DNA from: Sporodiniella umbellata
Taxonomy: Eukaryota > Mucoromycota > Mucoromycetes > Mucorales > Rhizopodaceae
NCBI GenBank assembly: GCA_025677835.1
Contig: JAIXMR010000030.1
Span: 62,001 to 126,000 of the forward strand
Direction of reading: 5' to 3'
DNA: 64,000 bases
The position numbers and the translations under genes are program-made. Positions within the stretch are counted from its first letter, which is position 1, and the number at the start of each line of letters is the position of its first letter. This document shows positions 1 through 11,941 of this stretch, piece by piece. Under the pieces are notes generated by a model. That model saw only the letters and a list, made by a program, of their open reading frames with translations, searched no databases and had not been told where the DNA came from.

Positions 1-681
1 GCGAACAAATCCGTGGCGCCATCGGAGATGCCTCCACTTCCGAATATGAAAAGGAAAAGCTCCAAGAACGTCTTGCTAAGCTCTCTGGTGGTGTTGCTGT
101 CATTAAGGTTGGTGGTACTTCTGAAGTTGAAGTAGGAGAAAAGAAAGACAGGTAAAGGTTTTTGCTTCTGTTTATATATAATCCCTAACGAATGTATGAA
201 CGATAGATTCGATGATGCTTTGTGCGCCACTCGTGCTGCTGTTGAGGAAGGTATCGTTCCCGGTGGTGGTGTTGCTCTCTTGAAGGCTGCTAAGAGTCTC
301 GATAGCTTGAAGGGCGCTAACTTTGACCAACAACTTGGTATTAACATTATTCGTCAAGCCATTCAAAACCCTTGTCGCACTATTGTCGATAATGCTGGTG
401 GAGAAGGATCCGTTGTTGCTGGTAAACTTTTGGAAGACAACCCCGACAACATCAACTGGGGTTACGATGCCTCTACCAACGAATATGTTGACATGATTGA
501 GCGCGGTATCGTTGATCCTACCAAGGTTGTCCGTACCGCCTTGATCGACGCCTCCGGTGTCGCTTCTCTCTTGACTACTACTGAATGTATGATCACTGAT
601 GCCCCCGTTAAGGGTGGCGCTTCTGCTATGCCTCCTATGGGCGGTATGGGCGGTATGCCTCCTATGGGCGGTATGATGTAA
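1..681 (+). CDS. HSP60: Mitochondrial chaperonin HSP60, C-terminal part (5' truncated by window)
   Basis: This is the C-terminal part of the group I chaperonin that folds imported proteins in the mitochondrial matrix. The visible exons are 1-151 (codons begin at base 3) and 207-681. They are joined across a 55-base intron (152-206, GTAAAG donor, CTAAC branch-like site at 185-189, TAG acceptor) that splits an Arg codon. The sequence carries family hallmarks: the [12 protein letters not shown] stretch, [15 protein letters not shown], and a Gly-Met-rich tail made of PPMGGM units ending at the TAA. That tail is typical of mitochondrial HSP60 and bacterial GroEL and lines the folding cavity. The start, targeting peptide, equatorial N-terminus and apical domain lie outside the window. 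A poly(A) signal AATAAA is seen at 774-779. Assignment is very secure. Confidence 0.97.
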
Positions 682-1139
682 GTCGGTGTAGCTAGTACTA
701 TGGCCAAAAATTTGAAAGATTCCAGAACTGTGGGTTTAGCTCACAAAATGTGGGATTCCCCAGGGAATTCCCTAATAAATTTTTATTTATAATTTATGTC
801 TGGCATTTGAACTATGAGTATATACATAAATATGACTTACAATTGAAATTCAACATAGATTTCAATTTGGTGTTTAAAAAGGTTTTTTGTTCTGGATTCA
901 TTCTTCGATGTGTCCTATTGTATTCATGATTTGAGTGGACCATTAGCAGGTTTATACTGTTCGTTCATATTTTAGGTTGCACTTCAATTATTATTAAGAG
1001 TTGAGAAAGAGTATCTGAAGACATGTTTTGTTTTATTTCTCTTGGTACAGTGCATTTGCTTTCGTTTTTTCTTTTTTGTTTTTCGCTGCAATATACTTAT
1101 TTCAAAATGTGTGATGCCTTTTTTTTATGAATAGCATCT
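682..1139. other. Convergent 3' flank between HSP60 and the Prm10-like gene
   Basis: AT-rich 3' untranslated DNA between two convergent genes. It holds an AATAAA element at 774-779 and T-rich runs near 1060-1130. I see no coding sequence or RNA gene here. Confidence 0.6.
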
Positions 1140-3771
1140 TTAGAAACTCATCAATGGAGTACGCTGAGTTCCTTTAGGGTAGACAATAAGAGTCGCAACA
1201 AACAGCCCTACTGATATGCCTTTTTGGGGATAGAATTAGTGTTTGATTTCACAGAGTAATGATTTACTAACCAATGGCAGTTTCTATCATACTTAATGCA
1301 AAAGCTGCACCTTGATTGGCAAATTCACCTTGTCCATTTTTTACAAAAAAGCCTAGTGCTGCCTTCAAGCCTATAAATATGTTTGTAAACTGCAGTCAGC
1401 TAAAACAGCCAGAAATGCTATCGCTTACCTAAGCTACCAGGCACCATATAAAATACCTGGTTTAGTAGAAAAAAGAATGTTGTAGCCACTTCTTTTTTTT
1501 TTTTGAAAAAAAAAAAAAAAACTTACACCTAAGATAACAGCATCTAAAGACATATGGCCAGTTGTTTTACTAAGAATGTTGCCTATGAGGCCGACAACAA
1601 AAGCAGGCACTACCTGAAGTACTCGGCTTGGGGCCATGACATAACAAGCTAAAGCATGTGTTGTCAAAAACCCTAAAGAAGCTACCAAAATCATTACTGG
1701 CCATCTTTGAGGCCTCGCCCGTAAAAATATACAATAGCTGATAGCAAAGAGCGGAACAGTTAGAAAATAAAACCACTTGGAAACTGTTGTTTGACATGTA
1801 GTTGCTAAATTTGCTTGTTGACATGCCTTCGCCAGGCCTTGTTTTGAAACTGACTCATGATCAATGATGCCGTATAGCTGAGATCCCATCTCAGTGCCAT
1901 ATCCTAGCAAGAAGGAATAAACAATTGCGTATACCATTCTAACAACACCGCTAACAAGTTGTCGAGAAACCAGCTCTATGATCGAAACAGTCATAGAGTA
2001 TCCAGGTAATATAATAATAAAAGAAGCAAAGGCTACAGGAATAAAACAGAAACCAAACCTTCCAGCAGCTAGTTGAAAGTGTATGTGTATATATGTTTTA
2101 GAACAACAGCCTTTTTTTTTTTAAACAGTGCTATGTACCTCTTGAAGCAAACCCAATAAAAATGCAGATGGTAATATCCCATATAGGATGAAAACTTACA
2201 TAGCGTCCAGCTATCAACTCATAAACTGCAAAAAAGACTTGAATAGTTTCCCTTAGTACTTTTAACTTTTAAGTACTTTTTTGAAACAACTTACCGGCTA
2301 GTATCGCTGACAAGCCTCCTTCTTTGAAATCACCTCCATAAAACATTACGCTACCGCAAAAACTAGCTATAGCATATATGAGTGGATTGATCCAGATCGA
2401 ATAAAAAGGCGGCTGTTCTTCTACTTTAATTATAAAATCCAAAGCTTCATCTACAGAGATTTCGCCATGCGATACGAGTTTTTCCAAACGGAATATTTCA
2501 CCTAATTTGTGCATGTCAAAAAGCTGTATGCATCGAATAAAATGTGTATCGGTGGTATGTGTATACTGATCAAAAAAAGTCAAAAACATGATGTTGGGTA
2601 TATAAACATATTCTGCATTGACGCCTAAAGTTTTTGATACTTCTCTTAGTATGTTTTCTAACCTATGGGCAGGTGCTCCATATAGCATTAGAGCCTTAAC
2701 TAATTTGCGCAAAAACTCTTTTCTTTGTAAAATATGTGCAATTTCAAATGTAATAGTAATTCGGTCTTGTATAGTAATAGGCTCAAACTGAGAAGCAGTC
2801 GTAAACATGCTGTCCATTGATGTCCTTCGCGACATATTAACAGCAGTAGTTCTTTTTCTTTTTTGTCGAGTAGGCACCAAATTATCTGTCGCTAACGCTG
2901 ATAGCCAGCTAGTTGGTCTAGATAAGCGACCGTTTTTTCTTACGCGCTTTTCCGGAAAGTCGCGTTCACCATAGTTCGAAGTCAAGTTCGGACTGGAATT
3001 TGATTTTTGTTTTTTAGATCGATCTTTTAAGTCCCTTTTCGTATTCTGTAATTAACTTAATTCGTAGCCCCTTACAAAAAAAAAAGGAAAAGAAAAAACT
3101 TGGAACATCCAAGTACTTACTTTATTAGGTTTCACACCTTTCACTTTGGAAAATATTGGGCGTTTTCTTCCAGCTTGCAGTTTCATTAGGCTGGATATAA
3201 CGCTACCGCCGATGCTATGAGGTGGTACAGCAAGCATGTTTGTTTCCTCTGTATATCTATTTCTACGCATATCCTGCACATCTTCACTATCCCTACGACT
3301 TATGTAGCTGTAATTACTTCCAGATGTACCACCATTCATTGTTTGATCCAGCATATTTTGGATGAGATTTTTGGCTTCTGCTATGTGTTCCTTAAACTGA
3401 ACATGTTGACATTGAGTCTGTGCTTGGTCTGAATTGGTGCTTACGAGTGTTCCAGATGAACCTTTTTGTTTTTTATGAGTTCCGTTATCGATGTTTAAAA
3501 TATCAACTCTACCTCCGTATTCTTGTGCAATTGCTTTATTTCGATTGATATCTGTATCAAGCGATTTACTGGACTCACCTATATTTGTATTGGACCCATT
3601 CATTAGTTTGTATTCATTGGCTATTCTAGAGCTATCGCTGGTAAATTGAGATTCTGTAACAACAAGCTTAGGTGGCGAACAGCGAGTGTTTGGAGACTGT
3701 GCTGGGACTATTTCTGATTCGGAGTCATCCTTATTTTCAATACGAGTTTGCTTTTCTATATTTTGGTTCAT
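1140..3771 (-). CDS. Prm10/ThrE-family (DUF1212) multi-pass membrane protein
   Basis: Seven exons on the minus strand: 3771-3121, 3045-2295, 2225-2139, 2068-1527, 1456-1429, 1370-1272 and 1210-1140. They total 743 codons with all phases closing (742 residues). The first ~320 residues are hydrophilic and low complexity (cytosolic tail). From residue ~320 the protein matches the ThrE/DUF1212 family of fungal Prm10-like proteins: KLVKALMLYGAPAHRLE, then a soluble segment, then a run of about ten hydrophobic helices containing ILPGYSM, VRMVYAIVYSFLLGYG and MVPGSL. Bacterial ThrE exports threonine, and yeast Prm10 is pheromone regulated. The substrate here is unknown. I chose the ATG at 3771; an in-frame upstream ATG at 3867 is possible. 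Exon 5 is only 28 bases. One intron holds a T-run/A-run pair. The exon model is inference but each junction restores family-like sequence. Confidence 0.85.
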
Positions 3772-4312
3772 AGGATTATAATACGGTGAATATACGGAAA
3801 GAAATAAGAACAAGCCAGTAGATTTTTTTTTAAAAAAAAACTTGGTATTGCTTTTAGGTTGTCCCATAGCCGATTGGAATGTCACCTTAGAAGTATGCTG
3901 TCTTTTTTTTTGCTAGGCTAAATCCTAAATTTTGAGTGTAGCATCCCTCTTAGACTCTATAGCCTTTATTTTAAGGGTCAATATCATTTTTTTAAAAGCT
4001 TTGTGAGGGCTTTATCGCATTTGACGTGTATGTATTTTAGTATGTTTAGCATTTCAAGGCATTACCTAGATATGCCTAGTGTAATTAAATATATACTAAG
4101 GAGCTCGCTGAAATACCAACTAATCTTAATTTATTCAGCTGCGATATACGAATTCAATATTACAGTGTCAATGGAAATCAGAGGGTAAGTTTTTTTTTAA
4201 AAAAATATTTTTTGAATCATAAATAAGAAAAAATATTGTATATAAGTATTTACAATGAATATTGTATTTGTGCCTAAATAAAATATGTCGTATTTTGTAC
4301 TCTAAAGTACGA
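3772..4312. other. Intergenic, promoter of the Prm10-like gene and 3' flank of the protease
   Basis: AT-rich DNA between two minus-strand genes. It holds T/A homopolymer junctions at about 3827-3841 and 4191-4207. A 61-codon plus-strand reading frame here has no recognisable features and I do not treat it as a gene. Confidence 0.5.
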
Positions 4313-5771
4313 TTATAATGCTCTTGCAAAACCAATTCGATTTTTTTCTAGATCAAAGATTGTATAGTATTTTCTGAGAAAAACATCGCCAACTAAACAA
4401 GGTTTTTAGTATAGTTTTTTTTTACCTTCAATTTAAGAGTTACCTATCCAAAGCGGGCCAGTAGGAGAAGGGATGTCCATACCAACAATTCCCAAGATAC
4501 ATTGTCCTTCCGTTTGAATAATATACTCTTCGCCTGTCAAGCAAAGGTTTGCTCCAGATATCATAAAGCAAAACTCTGGAAGCTTTTCCAAATTTGAGCA
4601 ATCCACGTGATTCTGCCCATATATATCTCTAAATGTTTCAATTTGGTTGTTGATTATATCTACTATATATGTAGGTCCAATGATAAGAGAGGCGCCAGTG
4701 TCAACTGCAGCGGTGCGAGCATCGCTTGACATAGATGCACCATCAAAATAAACGGTGTCTAAGCCTATTTCCCAATATCCTTGTCTGATTACTGGAGTCC
4801 AGAATACGTTACCAACATAATGGTTCTTATCAATGCCACCAAAGATTATCTCCCCTCCTTTGCTATAGTTTTCAGGTTTATTAACATCGCCAACCCAAAA
4901 CGAAAAGATCTTTTCTCTTAAAAGATTTTTTTGAACCATATTGTAAAACGGAGGGGTAGTCCTTTGAATTGCAATATTATCATACCCAAGGCCAAAGACC
5001 CCATCAAAATTGGATTGAGAAAAAGGATCACTAGGCTCCTCTATAGACTCAGCAAATCCTTGGTTATCGATTTGAATTTCTCCCACTGTCACTCTATCCT
5101 ATTTTTTTTTTTAAAAAAAAAAAACTTGATCTTAACCACACCTGTAATGTATAGCTTTATTTTTTTTCTTTACCTGGCTGATTATTCCTCGTACAGCACC
5201 ACTTGTATACATTAAATTAAATTCAGTTCCATTGTTGACGTATGTAGATGATGCACCAGAATTGTACAATCTACGGTTACCACTAAGACAAGCTTCAGAA
5301 GAACTGCAACGAGTAGAAGGAATCCATAAGTTGGATGAGCCTGTATCAAATACCACGTTGAATGTTTGAGGAGGAGTACCGACAGCAATTTCTCCATAAT
5401 ACTGGTTACAAAAAGCGGAACAGAAAATTAAAAGGCCATTAGTTCTCAAAACGCTTTACCTGAGCGTTCCAATAGTTTGCAAGATCTATTTTATGCCCTG
5501 AGATGTTGTTATCCAATAGCTTAATTGACGGTTTTCTGCCTTTTGCGTCACCTTCTATAGTCATGTACTTTCCAACAGGGCTAGCGTATCGTATCTTTGT
5601 GGTATCCTTTATTTGTTTTATGGGCACCCTAATGTATATATATCGATTGAGAATTCCGTGCTATTTATCAGATGAGCATAAACAAAAGACAGCACTTTAC
5701 CTAAAAATTGAGGCATTCGCTACTGAGATAACTGTGACAACCCATATGGATGCTAAAAAAACTGAGTGCAT
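4313..5771 (-). CDS. Secreted pepsin-type aspartic protease (family A1)
   Basis: Five exons: 5771-5701, 5628-5460, 5401-5174, 5098-4444 and 4392-4313. They give 401 codons in frame (400 residues). Exon 1 encodes a signal peptide ([20 protein letters not shown]). A basic propeptide follows, then the mature enzyme starting near NYWNAQYYGEI. The two catalytic aspartates are visible as DTGSSNLW (about D99) and DTGASL (about D289). The C-terminus carries [17 protein letters not shown], the usual A1 ending, recovered only by splicing the last 80-base exon. Length and architecture fit secreted mucoralean proteases such as rhizopuspepsin, or a vacuolar relative. The signal peptide favours entry to the secretory route; final location is inferred. 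The intron at 5173-5099 contains an A-run/T-run pair. Function assignment is strong; substrate specificity cannot be read. Confidence 0.93.
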
Positions 5772-7598
5772 TTAGTGTTAGTTAGTAAAGAAAGCTGTAA
5801 AAATAATGTAGATACCCCAAAAAAACTTTCTTTTCTTGTGTGGCATTTTTCGTTACTGGAAAATTACATTTTTATCAAACCCAGGATATTACATTTTCCA
5901 TCGCACTAAAATGGAACAAAAAAGAAATAATGGGTGCTAAGGGGAAGTTTGATCGTGGTGGCTATTTCAACAGACACTTAAGTAAGGTGATAAAGCCTCA
6001 AATAGATGAAAAAAATAGTAATGCTAAAAAATTTAAGAAACAGCGACATGACAACGATAACGTTTTCAAATTGCTTTTAATTTAAAGTCGTGTATGTTCA
6101 ACACTAATATTTCCTTTGCTTTTTCTCCCTTAACAAACAATGCGGTTTTCCACGGGGCAACGATCCAATTGGACTCGAAATTTAGTCATCGTTTTTTTGT
6201 CTTTTACATCCAGTGTGAAAATTTATTGTCCCCTTCAGTAGCATTATTTATGTGTGGTTGCTACTAAGAGCTCCAACTGTATATAGTGAAGAATAGCAAA
6301 ATATGGGATTTTGATATTCTACTCGATATTTAAGATAAACATCTGGCTTTTTTGTACTAACTCAAAGTAAAAAAAGAATGAACAATACTATCTAAATCTC
6401 GGCCGAGTAAAAACGTTTTTAGGAAAAAAGTAATTAAAGTACTGATAAAAAAAAGCACGGTTTCTATACTTCTTTTACTACGGTCTTGGTAAATAGTAAA
6501 CAGTACTATTTGAATATACTGACTCCAGTACCCAAAAAAAAAAAAAAAGTTCGAGAGCAAACAGGTGATTCAATGTAATATGCTGAGAAACTTTTTTACG
6601 CTGTACTAAACCCTAGCAAAAACTGCCGATATCCACTATGTAAAGTGAGATTTGGTCATGTGAATCCTTCTACTTAAGTTTGTAATACGCTTTTTTTCCC
6701 AATTCACCAAGATTGACAATAAAACAAAGAAATGTTTTTGATTGAGGGTATCTTTTTTTAGAGCTAGTGTTATCTGTTAAGTAGTGGTTGGTTGTTAAAG
6801 GTAATTGCTCTGTATAAACTGAGCTGTAGTCTTGGATTTGAAATACAGATCCGATATACTATAAAACAACGATATTAAGGCAATTAACTGAACTGCCTTT
6901 TTTTTGTGAGAAAACATCGGAGTTTTTTGTATTTATTTGTGTAGCGTTTCCACATGAAAAGTACACACTGGGACAAGCTACTTGTAAGGATATCTGCCTT
7001 TGTTCTAGGCAATTGCGTATCACCGTTTTATACAACAATGGTTCAGTTTTCATAACGTCTTTTCTTTTTTGTTTCTGCTTTGTCGCGTTTTTTTCTACTG
7101 GCTGTTGTAAACAAAATGTTCTTTGTTGTTAAAGAAAATGTAGGTTTTTTAAATAACTTTTCAGTAAGAGTTACGGATTATTTCTGTAGCGTTTTCTAGA
7201 TCAAGTGTATATTTCAGGTCTCCTTAGCACTTTTATAGACTATTATGGTCATCACAACAACGAGCGCCTCACTTTTTTAGGCAAAGTACAACCTCTTGTT
7301 TGTTCTCATCAGAGGTAAGTAGTACAGAGTTCTCGACTGGTTTATATCTTGGGGTGTTTATGAAGCATAAGGGACACCACGGGTAGGACGCTTTTGAGTT
7401 TTTGTCGAGTTGTTTAAGCCAGGGAAAACAGTGAACAGGAAAAGAATTCTCTAAAAAGACATTCACCATATTCTAGTGAAATGTTGTGCAAGTGCAACCA
7501 TAAAAAAACAAGCGAAAAAAAAATTAGTGCTGTTTTTTTATTTTTATTTTTTATTCTTTTTTTTTTTTTTTTTTTCAAAAAGTAAAGAAGCATCAACA
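5772..7598. other. 1.8 kb gene-poor divergent intergenic region
   Basis: AT-rich region between the protease start and the Slm1-like gene. A plus-strand frame at about 5928-6085 (starting GAKGKFDRGGYFNRHL) has a basic composition that looks more protein-like than its surroundings. It has no recognisable domain and no clear continuation. It could be one exon of a small gene. A long T tract at about 7557-7575 precedes the Slm1-like start. Nothing else is supported. Confidence 0.4.
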
Positions 7599-9126
7599 AT
7601 GGAACCCATTGTTTTAACACAATTAAAGAAGAGCAAATCTATCACATCGTCTATAATCCAACCCCCTAGTCCCTCGATAAGCACACCGCACTCTTTCAAT
7701 GATAATCGTGAAAGTTACTTTTCCCCTGTGCAGAAAGCTGTAGGGTACAAAAGTAGATTTAAAGAACATTTCGAAGAGCGTAAGAGCCTGATTGATAAAG
7801 AGCCACTACCTGTATCCCCATTGACCGCTTGGCATTCACCCGAGCTAAGGCCTGGTTCGCTTGAAGCAATGCGAAGTTTTTCAGAAACTGCTATTGCCAG
7901 TCACCACCCTATTGCAGAAAAACCTATATTGGTCAGATCGGCTTGTACAACTACTGATATTAAAATGGAATCCAGTTTAAGCGAATCAATTCCCCAAACG
8001 ACGTCTGCCTACAGCCCAAAGATGAAGGTTTCTCTCTCCACACCCCAAAGCATATCTGTGACTGGAGAAAGCCAGCAACACTTGAAAGTTCAGGATGTAT
8101 CAGATCATTCTCAATTTAGTTTCTCAGACCAATCCATTTCAACCGCCTCTGTAATAGCGACCAACCTAAATAGGGCCGACGTTCTTATCCAACGATTGGA
8201 GACATGGTACGTTTTCCTCAAGTCGGTGGTGGGCTGGATAGAAGAAATAGCCAAAATTCATCAACAGAGTAGTCGAGGGTATTCTCAAAAAGCAAAATCG
8301 TGTTTGGATGTGAACCTTGCAGAAGATGACAGCTTAGCCAAGTCTTTGCTTTTCAAACTTCAATCGGTCACTACAAAGGCAGCGAGTGACCAGCGTCAAT
8401 TTTCAAAAACACTCTATCACGACCACCTTTCCAATCTTCATAAGCTACGAAAAGAATGTAAAGGGAAAATCCAAGCCATCAAAATGGATTCCGCCCTAGC
8501 TATGGATGAACTCTACAGACGAGCTGAAATCACACAGAGAAAAATGAAGACTTTGAATCGGTGTTGTAAACAAGCTGAGAAATCGAATGGGCAGTCTGAG
8601 ACCGATCCTTGGCTAGCCAACCTATGTAAATAACTCTTGTTACACTACTTAGAATAATTAATTCTTGAATACGTATGTTTGAATAGATGTACTTCGGCAG
8701 CTGAAAAGAGAAGTGGATGAAGAAAACAGGTTGAGATTATTGATGGTACCCATTCAAAAGGAAGTGAAATTGTTTGAGGCGCGTGTACTTGATACTGTGC
8801 AGTCTACCTTTCGGTTTAGCTGTAAACATCTATTACCCCAAATGGATGGTTTCTTTGACGACGGCTTCGAAAGCATAAAAGCGTTTATGGACACTGTCGT
8901 TCCAGAACAAGAATGGGAGCAGTTTGTGAACGCAAACAAAAAAGAAATTGTAGACGAAAACCACCCAGTGAAAGACTATATCAAAATTAATTATACAAAC
9001 AAGTCCCATCCCTTGGTCATGACTCTGATCAAAGGCAAAATGGAAAAAAAGTCAGGTGCTAGAAGACAGTTTGTTGAGAAATACTATGTACTCAGTCAAG
9101 GTAAATATACATATATATATATATAC

Positions 9127-9168
<42 letters not shown>

Positions 9169-10076
9169 AGATGAGTAAATTTAATTGTTGCGAAGGTGGA
9201 TATTTACATCAATTCACTTTGGATAACAAGGTATCACCCGAAAAAACCATTTATATACCATCAAGAACCGCCACATTCCCTTTTGAAGCCAGAAACCCAT
9301 CTTCAGCTAACAGTCTATATATGCACTATAAAGAAGAAGAGCTCACTGAGAGTTCAAATGTATTTGAGATAGCTAAACCTGGGACAAGTCTACTTCAAAA
9401 AGAAAAAGTGTCTGTATTTCGTGCATCTAACAAAGAAGATCTCTGTCGATGGTGTCATTACCTGACCAAAGTTTCTTCTGGATTTGATATGACCGAAAAT
9501 CAACCAGAGTATATCAGCGGTAACAGTAGCCATCTAACAATGGTCAGCCAGCTCAACTCTCATTTCTCTGTCTCTTCTGAATTTCATATGGATAGCAGAC
9601 ACCGTGGTCTTGATTCTGAGATCTCTCTGCCTTCGTCGCCCACGCGGTCCACACCTCTTTACAAAACAGACGAATCACTCAGATACTCTTCAAGTTTTAG
9701 CCAAGTCTCCGAGTCTCCTCTGACAGCCTTTAAACGATCCAACTCGTCTCCTCAGGTACTGGAGCATAGTACGATACCCCCTACCGTAATTCATCCAGAC
9801 TTCCCTATTAATTCTATACTGGAAGAAACAGGTAGTCTTGTGGAAGAAAACAATAATACCCAGGATAACCGTCGCAGTAACGAAGATGATGATGATCTGT
9901 ATAGTGTCACCAGTAGTAGTTTGACAGAAAAAGATAAAACAGAACAAAACAGCGCTTTATCCATCATGGATGACGCCCAATCTTCCCTTTATTTTTCTTC
10001 TACTTCTGCTCCCCCTTCCCCTTCTTATTCTACTCAATCCTCTGTTGTATCCATACCAGAACTTTGGAATGTCTAG
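7599..10076 (+). CDS. Slm1/Slm2-like F-BAR and PH domain protein
   Basis: Three exons, 7599-8625, 8687-9100 and 9196-10076, give 774 codons in frame (773 residues). The ATG at 7599 is preceded by a T tract and sits in CAACAATGG. Residues 1-185 are a Ser/Pro-rich disordered region. From about residue 187 (RADVLIQRLETWYVFLKSV) to ~435 the sequence is helical and resembles the F-BAR-like part of yeast Slm1/Slm2. Residues ~450-566 form a PH domain (LIKGKMEKKSGARRQF through LCRWCHYLTKVSSGF). The tail is acidic and Ser-rich. Slm1/2 bind PI(4,5)P2 at plasma-membrane eisosomes and act with TORC2, calcineurin and actin, so the same role is inferred. Intron 2 (9101-9195) contains AT and GT microsatellites. 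Its acceptor must be at 9195, because using the earlier TACAG would give a stop. Confidence 0.85.
9111..9166. repeat. Compound AT/GT microsatellite in an intron
   Basis: An alternating AT run (9111-9125) is followed after a few bases by 18 perfect GT units (9131-9166), all inside intron 2 of the Slm1-like gene. It lies between the donor at 9101 and the acceptor at 9195. Confidence 0.97.
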
Positions 10077-10407
10077 ATTTTTTTTTCTTGGTTTGTTTAA
10101 ATAAATCGTACTTTCAAACTGCATAAAATCATAACGGTTTGCCTTTAGCCAAAAAAAAAAAAAAAAACAAAGCGCTCTTGTTTTTTACCCTACTGAACTA
10201 ACTTTACAACGTTTTATACAAATTAGGGTTGACTTTATATGCATTTACATAAACATTAATAAAATCGGAAAATGAATGTTTGAAGAGAATGATGGCTTAT
10301 GCGTATTTAAAGTCACACTTTCCTTTTGGGACCTTTTTTATTATTATTTTTTCTTGAAAAAAAAGTAAGAATCTAGATCTCTTTAGTTCATTCCACACAA
10401 AAACATC
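10077..10407. other. Intergenic between the Slm1-like gene and NOP53
   Basis: A 331-base AT-rich spacer between co-directional genes. It has an AATAAA-like signal near 10100, an A tract near 10150 and T/A runs near 10340-10365 ahead of NOP53. No gene is visible. Confidence 0.5.
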
Positions 10408-11852
10408 ATGCCAAACGCCGTTGAGAAAAAAAAAGCACAGCCCAGCCGTAAAGGAAAGAAGGCCTGGCGCAAAAATGTAGATATCTCCGATGTGACTGAA
10501 GCAGAAGAGGAATTGAGAGCAGTGGAAAGAGTAGTGTAAATAACACAACCACTTGAAGCTATTTTTGTTTCTTGACAACAATAACACTCTTACATGTAGT
10601 GGTCATACAGGAGAAAGAAAAGATGAAGAGCTGTTTACAATTGATATCAAAGGCGATACAAGCGGTACATTTTTTATATCAAAAAGCAAAAGAAATCCAT
10701 TATCCTTTTAACTTAACCAACCTTTTTTGCGTGAAAAAAGTCAAACGTCAATTGGCCAAAGAAAAGACGCTTCGTGTAGATGAGATATTAGAGAAAAGAT
10801 CAGCTGTGGCCCCTTTGAAAACCAAGAACCCTTTTAAAAAGCCAGAAATGACGGATAAATTAGCTTCCAAACACGAAACAGAAAACGTTCAAAAGATGCT
10901 GAAACGTAAAGGAAACGAAGCCTCCCCACAACATTCTAAAAAGAAGAAAGGCAACACAACCCAGTCTTATGATCTCTGGGGAAGCAGTAAGTTTTTTGGA
11001 CTTAAAAAAAGATGGGCTGACCAAGTTTTACTAGATGAAGCAGTTAGGGCACCTGTAAATGATTACTTACCTGTGGAACAGAAAGTCAAAGCGCCTGCAT
11101 CTTCCAAGAGAAAACCAGCTGCATTAAGTGCCATACCTGCTGTTGAGACCCCTCACAAGGGAGCATCTTATAACCCCGAAGTAGAAGCCCATCAGCAACT
11201 GATTCTTGCTGCAGTACAAGTCGAAGAACGTAAAGCTGAGATTATTGCCAAACTCTTAGAACAGCTTTCTTATCGTGATGAATTGAAGGCTATGGCCAAT
11301 GAGGAATCACAAGAGATGGAAGAAGAAGATGTACAAGCAGCTGAGGGAGTGACAAAGAAACAAAAAGCGGCCGAGAGAAAGACCCGAAGGGACCGTAATA
11401 AAGAAGCACGTCTGACAGGAGAAGCGCTAGTGAGACAACAAAAGCTGCATGAGAAATCGATTCGTCAACAGATCGACAAGCTTCGAGAAATTGAGGCCGA
11501 GATTCAAAAGAAGGAAGAAGAGCTTGAAGCCCTATCAGAACAACGAGAACATCAAAAAACCCGGGACGAAAAGAAGGGTTATCGAAAGATTGGCCGACAC
11601 CAAGTACCTGCGCTACCCATCGATGTTCAACTGACAGACGAGCTCTGTGCCACTCTTCGTCAATTGAAACCCGAAGGCAATATATTCAAGGACCGGTTCA
11701 ACAGTATTTTGAAGCGTAACATTATCGAAACTCGAGTGCCCATTGCGCCCAGTAGAAAATACGCTCTTAAAGAATACGAAAAGAGAAGCTACAAGTTGTT
11801 TGACCAAAACGAAGCACGCAAAAAAGCACAAGCCGCCAAAAAACAAAAATAA
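10408..11852 (+). CDS. NOP53: Ribosome biogenesis protein NOP53
   Basis: Three exons, 10408-10535, 10600-10664 and 10741-11852, total 435 codons (434 residues). The N-terminus MPNAVEKKKAQPSRKGKKAW followed by RKNVDI is the signature start of the NOP53/GLTSCR2 family. Exon 2 adds the conserved DEELFTIDIKGD segment. The C-terminal two thirds is highly charged and coiled-coil prone (E/K/Q-rich), ending with the conserved block around QLTDELCATLRQLKPEGN and IETRVPI. NOP53 acts in the nucleolus in 60S subunit assembly, where yeast Nop53 recruits the exosome cofactor Mtr4 to trim 7S pre-rRNA. That role is inferred from the family. The gene converges on the CBM21 gene, with only about 90 bases, mostly an AT repeat, between the two stops. 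Confidence 0.93.
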
Positions 11853-11882
11853 TAACAATAAAACAGTCATACTAAGAGTACA

Positions 11883-11941
11883 TACTATACGTATATATAT
11901 ACATATATACATTATTTATTTATATATATAAATATATATAT
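11883..11941. repeat. AT-rich simple repeat in a convergent spacer
   Basis: Almost uninterrupted TA/AT alternation separates the NOP53 stop (11852) from the stop of the minus-strand CBM21 gene (11942). It occupies most of the shared 3' region. Confidence 0.9.

Noticed and set aside
7476..7598. Upstream start for the Slm1-like protein
   Set aside because: The added N-terminus is a Lys/Phe run encoded by the A and T tracts. The ATG at 7599 has better context and ordinary composition.
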